From: CAYMCO01 sp964388955
GTDB lineage: Bacteria > Chloroflexota > Anaerolineae > Anaerolineales > E44-bin32
Length of the DNA: 64,000 nt
Reading direction: 5' to 3'
NCBI GenBank assembly: GCA_964388955.1
Contig: CAYMCO010000008.1
Location: 62,001-126,000 of the forward strand
Both the position numbers and the translations under genes were made by a program. This document shows, one piece after another, positions 62,244 to 64,000 of the stretch. Within the stretch, counting starts at the first letter, position 1. Each line of letters begins with the position of its first letter. The notes beneath the pieces are model-generated. The model was not told the DNA's origin, made no database searches, and was given only the letters and a program-made list of their open reading frames with translations.

Positions 62244-63191
62244 CTAGGTTTCGGGGGTGGCCGGCTCTTTGACGTACACCGGAGATACCCAATCCAGGTA
62301 CTTCTGCTCCTTGCCGCGCACGATGCGCTGGTAGAGTTCACGCAAGCGCGCCGTCACAGGACCCATCTCGCCGGTGCCAATCGGACGGTAATCCACTCGA
62401 GTGACGGCAGTCACCTGTGCCGCCGTTCCGGTCAGAAACAGCTCGTCACACAGATATATCTCCGTGCGGTCGATGGGGCGCTCGACGACCGGCAAACCCA
62501 GCTCATCGCGCCCCAACTGCATCACCGTTCGGCGGGTGATCCCTTCCAGGATGTTTTCGGTCACAGGAGGGGTGATCAGTTCTCCGGAGCGCATTATGAA
62601 TATGTTCTCCGCGCTGCCCTCGGAGACATGCCCGTCCTTATTGAGCACCAGCGCCTCGTCGAATCCGGCCAACATGGCATCGCTCTTGATGAAGGCCGAA
62701 TTCACATATGCCCCGGTGATCTTGCCGCGCGCCGGGATGGCGTTGTCGTCGATGCGATTCCAGCCCGAGAAGGTAACGTGTGCCCCTTCGTCCGCCTCCA
62801 CGTATCGAGTGAAAGGCACCGTATAGATGGCCAGTTCGTCATGCAGCCCGTGCAGGCGGACGCCGATGATCTCGTCCGCCTTGTAGATCAAGGGGCGGAT
62901 GTAGCAGTCCTGGTGCATCCCCTCCGCGCGCAGGAGCTCTTTTGTCACCTTGAGCATCGATTCAGGGGTGTGGTCGATCTCCGCGAACAGCAGCTTGGCG
63001 GAGTTCAAAAGACGTTTGAAGTGGTCGTACGGCCGGAAAATATAGAGCTGTTCTTGATCTTCGTTCCAATATCCGCGCATTCCACCGAATGCCCCTGTGC
63101 CGTAGTGCAGGGCATGGGTCATGATGCCCACTTTGGCCTCGGAATAGGGCACGATTTTTCCCTCGAAATATGCGAATTTGGGAATCGTCAC
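62244..63191 (-). CDS. ilvE: Branched-chain amino acid aminotransferase
   Basis: A 315-residue class IV PLP aminotransferase that makes Val, Leu and Ile from their keto acids. Landmarks are VGIMTHALHYGTGAFGGMRG, RPLIYKADEIIG, the PLP-Lys segment GAYVNSAFIKSDAML, VSEGSAENIFIM and TPPVTENILEGITRR (phosphate loop). GTG 63191 follows AGGAGGG at seven bases. A consensus promoter lies 70 bases upstream and a GC hairpin sits in the leader. Confidence 0.93.
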   Translation of the reverse strand: MTIPKFAYFEGKIVPYSEAKVGIMTHALHYGTGAFGGMRGYWNEDQEQLYIFRPYDHFKRLLNSAKLLFAEIDHTPESMLKVTKELLRAEGMHQDCYIRPLIYKADEIIGVRLHGLHDELAIYTVPFTRYVEADEGAHVTFSGWNRIDDNAIPARGKITGAYVNSAFIKSDAMLAGFDEALVLNKDGHVSEGSAENIFIMRSGELITPPVTENILEGITRRTVMQLGRDELGLPVVERPIDRTEIYLCDELFLTGTAAQVTAVTRVDYRPIGTGEMGPVTARLRELYQRIVRGKEQKYLDWVSPVYVKEPATPET

Positions 63192-63227
63192 TGGAGAACC
63201 CTCCTGCGGGATGTTAAGCCGTGAAAC

Positions 63228-63243
63228 GCCCGCTTTCGCGGGC
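63228..63243 (-). other. Leader hairpin of ilvE
   Basis: GCCCGC-gaaa-GCGGGC (minus strand) with a GNRA-like loop in the leader, between promoter and ribosome site. It could influence translation or act as a weak attenuator. Confidence 0.4.
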
Positions 63244-63260
63244 TTCCCCTTTGCATGTCC

Positions 63261-63289
63261 ATTATAGGTTCGGGAAGGGAGGGTGGCAA
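63261..63289 (-). promoter_or_regulatory. Sigma-70-type promoter of ilvE
   Basis: Minus strand TTGCCA (63284-63289), 17-base spacer, TATAAT (63261-63266). Confidence 0.7.
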
Positions 63290-63311
63290 GAAGGTGGGGG
63301 TACTGGGGTGT

Positions 63312-63399
63312 ATTTCGGGGGGCGCGGCTGCTTGAGAGTGAATGTACGGTGCTCCTCTCGATACACCTCGTGGTTTCACCACTCGGCACTCGAGATGCG
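63312..63399 (+). repeat. Dispersed repeat element, copy 2
   Basis: Reverse complement of 30345-30432 with 84 of 88 bases identical. Confidence 0.85.
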
Positions 63400-63474
63400 C
63401 CTCCCCGCAATCGGAACCTGCGAAGCAAACCGCATCTCGAGTAGTGCCGAGCGGAGCGAGGCGCGTATCGATAG
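63355..63474. repeat. Long imperfect inverted repeat
   Basis: The arm CTCTCGATACACCTCG… to CTCGAGATGCG (63355-63399) is an imperfect inverse of CGCATCTCGAG… to CGTATCGATAG (63431-63474), separated by about 31 bases. The left arm belongs to the dispersed repeat; copy 1 lacks the second arm. Confidence 0.6.
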
Positions 63475-64000
63475 GCCCGGCCTGTGTTGTTGACAGGGTG
63501 CGGCTGATACCAGTCTGCCATGTCAGATCGCCCCCAGGATGGGACACACCCGAGGTGACAGGCTCCCGGTATTCAGGGGGGCGGGGGTGCATCCCGAGAT
63601 TTGCGCGGATAGCGGGGGGTAGGGGGATAGTGAGCAGGGAATAGTGAGTAGTGACGAGTGAGAAGGGAGCAGCGAGCAGTGGATGATGGTCGGCTAAAGG
63701 GAAAGACTCGGAATCCACGCAAGTGGGAGGGCGATATCCCAACTTGGTCTGGAAGTCAGCGCGCAACGGAGGCTGCTAATTGTCGATTCTCGCGAGTTGC
63801 GGTTTCAACAGCCGAAAACGATAATGGGGTGGGAGAATTCCTATGCGAATCTGGTATCTTAGGGAATGCGAAGACCCTGACTTGCGGCACGTTTATACCA
63901 TGGATTGGCGACGAGAGACTCTTTCGCTGACTGGGGCAGCCCCCAACGCCATGGCCATAGCGAAAGCCACCTGAATAGGCTGGATGGATGATAGGGACAA
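63475..64000. other. Terminal intergenic stretch with low-complexity block
   Basis: No gene recognised to the window end. Around 63600-63690 is a purine-rich GTGAGTAGTGACGAGTGAG-type block similar to the one near 42610. Confidence 0.45.

Overview
The window reads as a chromosomal segment of a GC-rich bacterium, most likely a member of the Chloroflexota (Anaerolineae/Caldilineae-like). This is inferred from gene content. It has a lipoprotein substrate-binding protein with a Thr-Glu-Ala-Pro linker, a subtilase with PTPT-rich linkers, a Tad pilus cluster with no outer-membrane secretin, a translin homologue next to ssb, and a DUF3467 gene. No rRNA or single-copy phylogenetic marker is present, so the assignment is not proven.

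Layout. 1-6200: an aminotransferase gene split by an IS701-family element, then thrC-thrB. 6200-9100: mutY, an AT-richer MarR/VOC pair and a DUF1801 gene. 9100-15060: clpC, then the convergent nadK / zinc-ribbon membrane protein / recN operon. 15360-19720: the operon ssb-DUF3467-translin, and divergently a CarH/LitR-like cobalamin regulator with a TIGR01777 epimerase. 19880-24900: a dehydrogenase-like/serine-kinase-like fusion, a thioredoxin-VKOR protein, a P-loop protein, a HIT hydrolase and a DinB protein. 24945-28250: sbcD-sbcC. 28286-38140: a polytopic membrane protein, a leader-RNA-controlled membrane protein and a Tad/Flp secretion cluster (cpaB, tadZ, tadA, tadB, tadC, tadE, tadG). 38200-42510: tRNA-Arg(CCT), a decayed glycosyltransferase and a MoxR/CoxE/DUF309 operon. 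42600-46780: repeats, a second copy of the leader RNA ahead of a secreted protein, and a subtilisin-like protease. 47236-47984: a VapBC-type pair. 48255-53864: a four-domain APC-USP-USP-DUF389 transporter, a GT2 glycosyltransferase and MscS. 53874-59858: a five-gene peptide/opine ABC transporter operon (A-B-C-D-F order on the minus strand). 60407-63191: a DUF92 protein, a membrane protein and ilvE. The last 800 bases are promoter and repeats only.

The most notable signals are four. (1) A structured RNA occurs twice, in the leaders of two envelope genes; it has identical blocks and compensatory stems. (2) The peptide-binding lipoprotein appears circularly permuted. (3) A protein joins a catalytically degenerate 2-hydroxyacid dehydrogenase domain to a SerK/SbnI-like free-serine-kinase domain. 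(4) A CarH-like photoreceptor-type regulator keeps its W-x9-EH motif. Several genes (thrC, mutY, nadK) have a -10 box 6-7 bases before the start codon, suggesting leaderless mRNAs. Only hexamer matching by eye supports the promoters.
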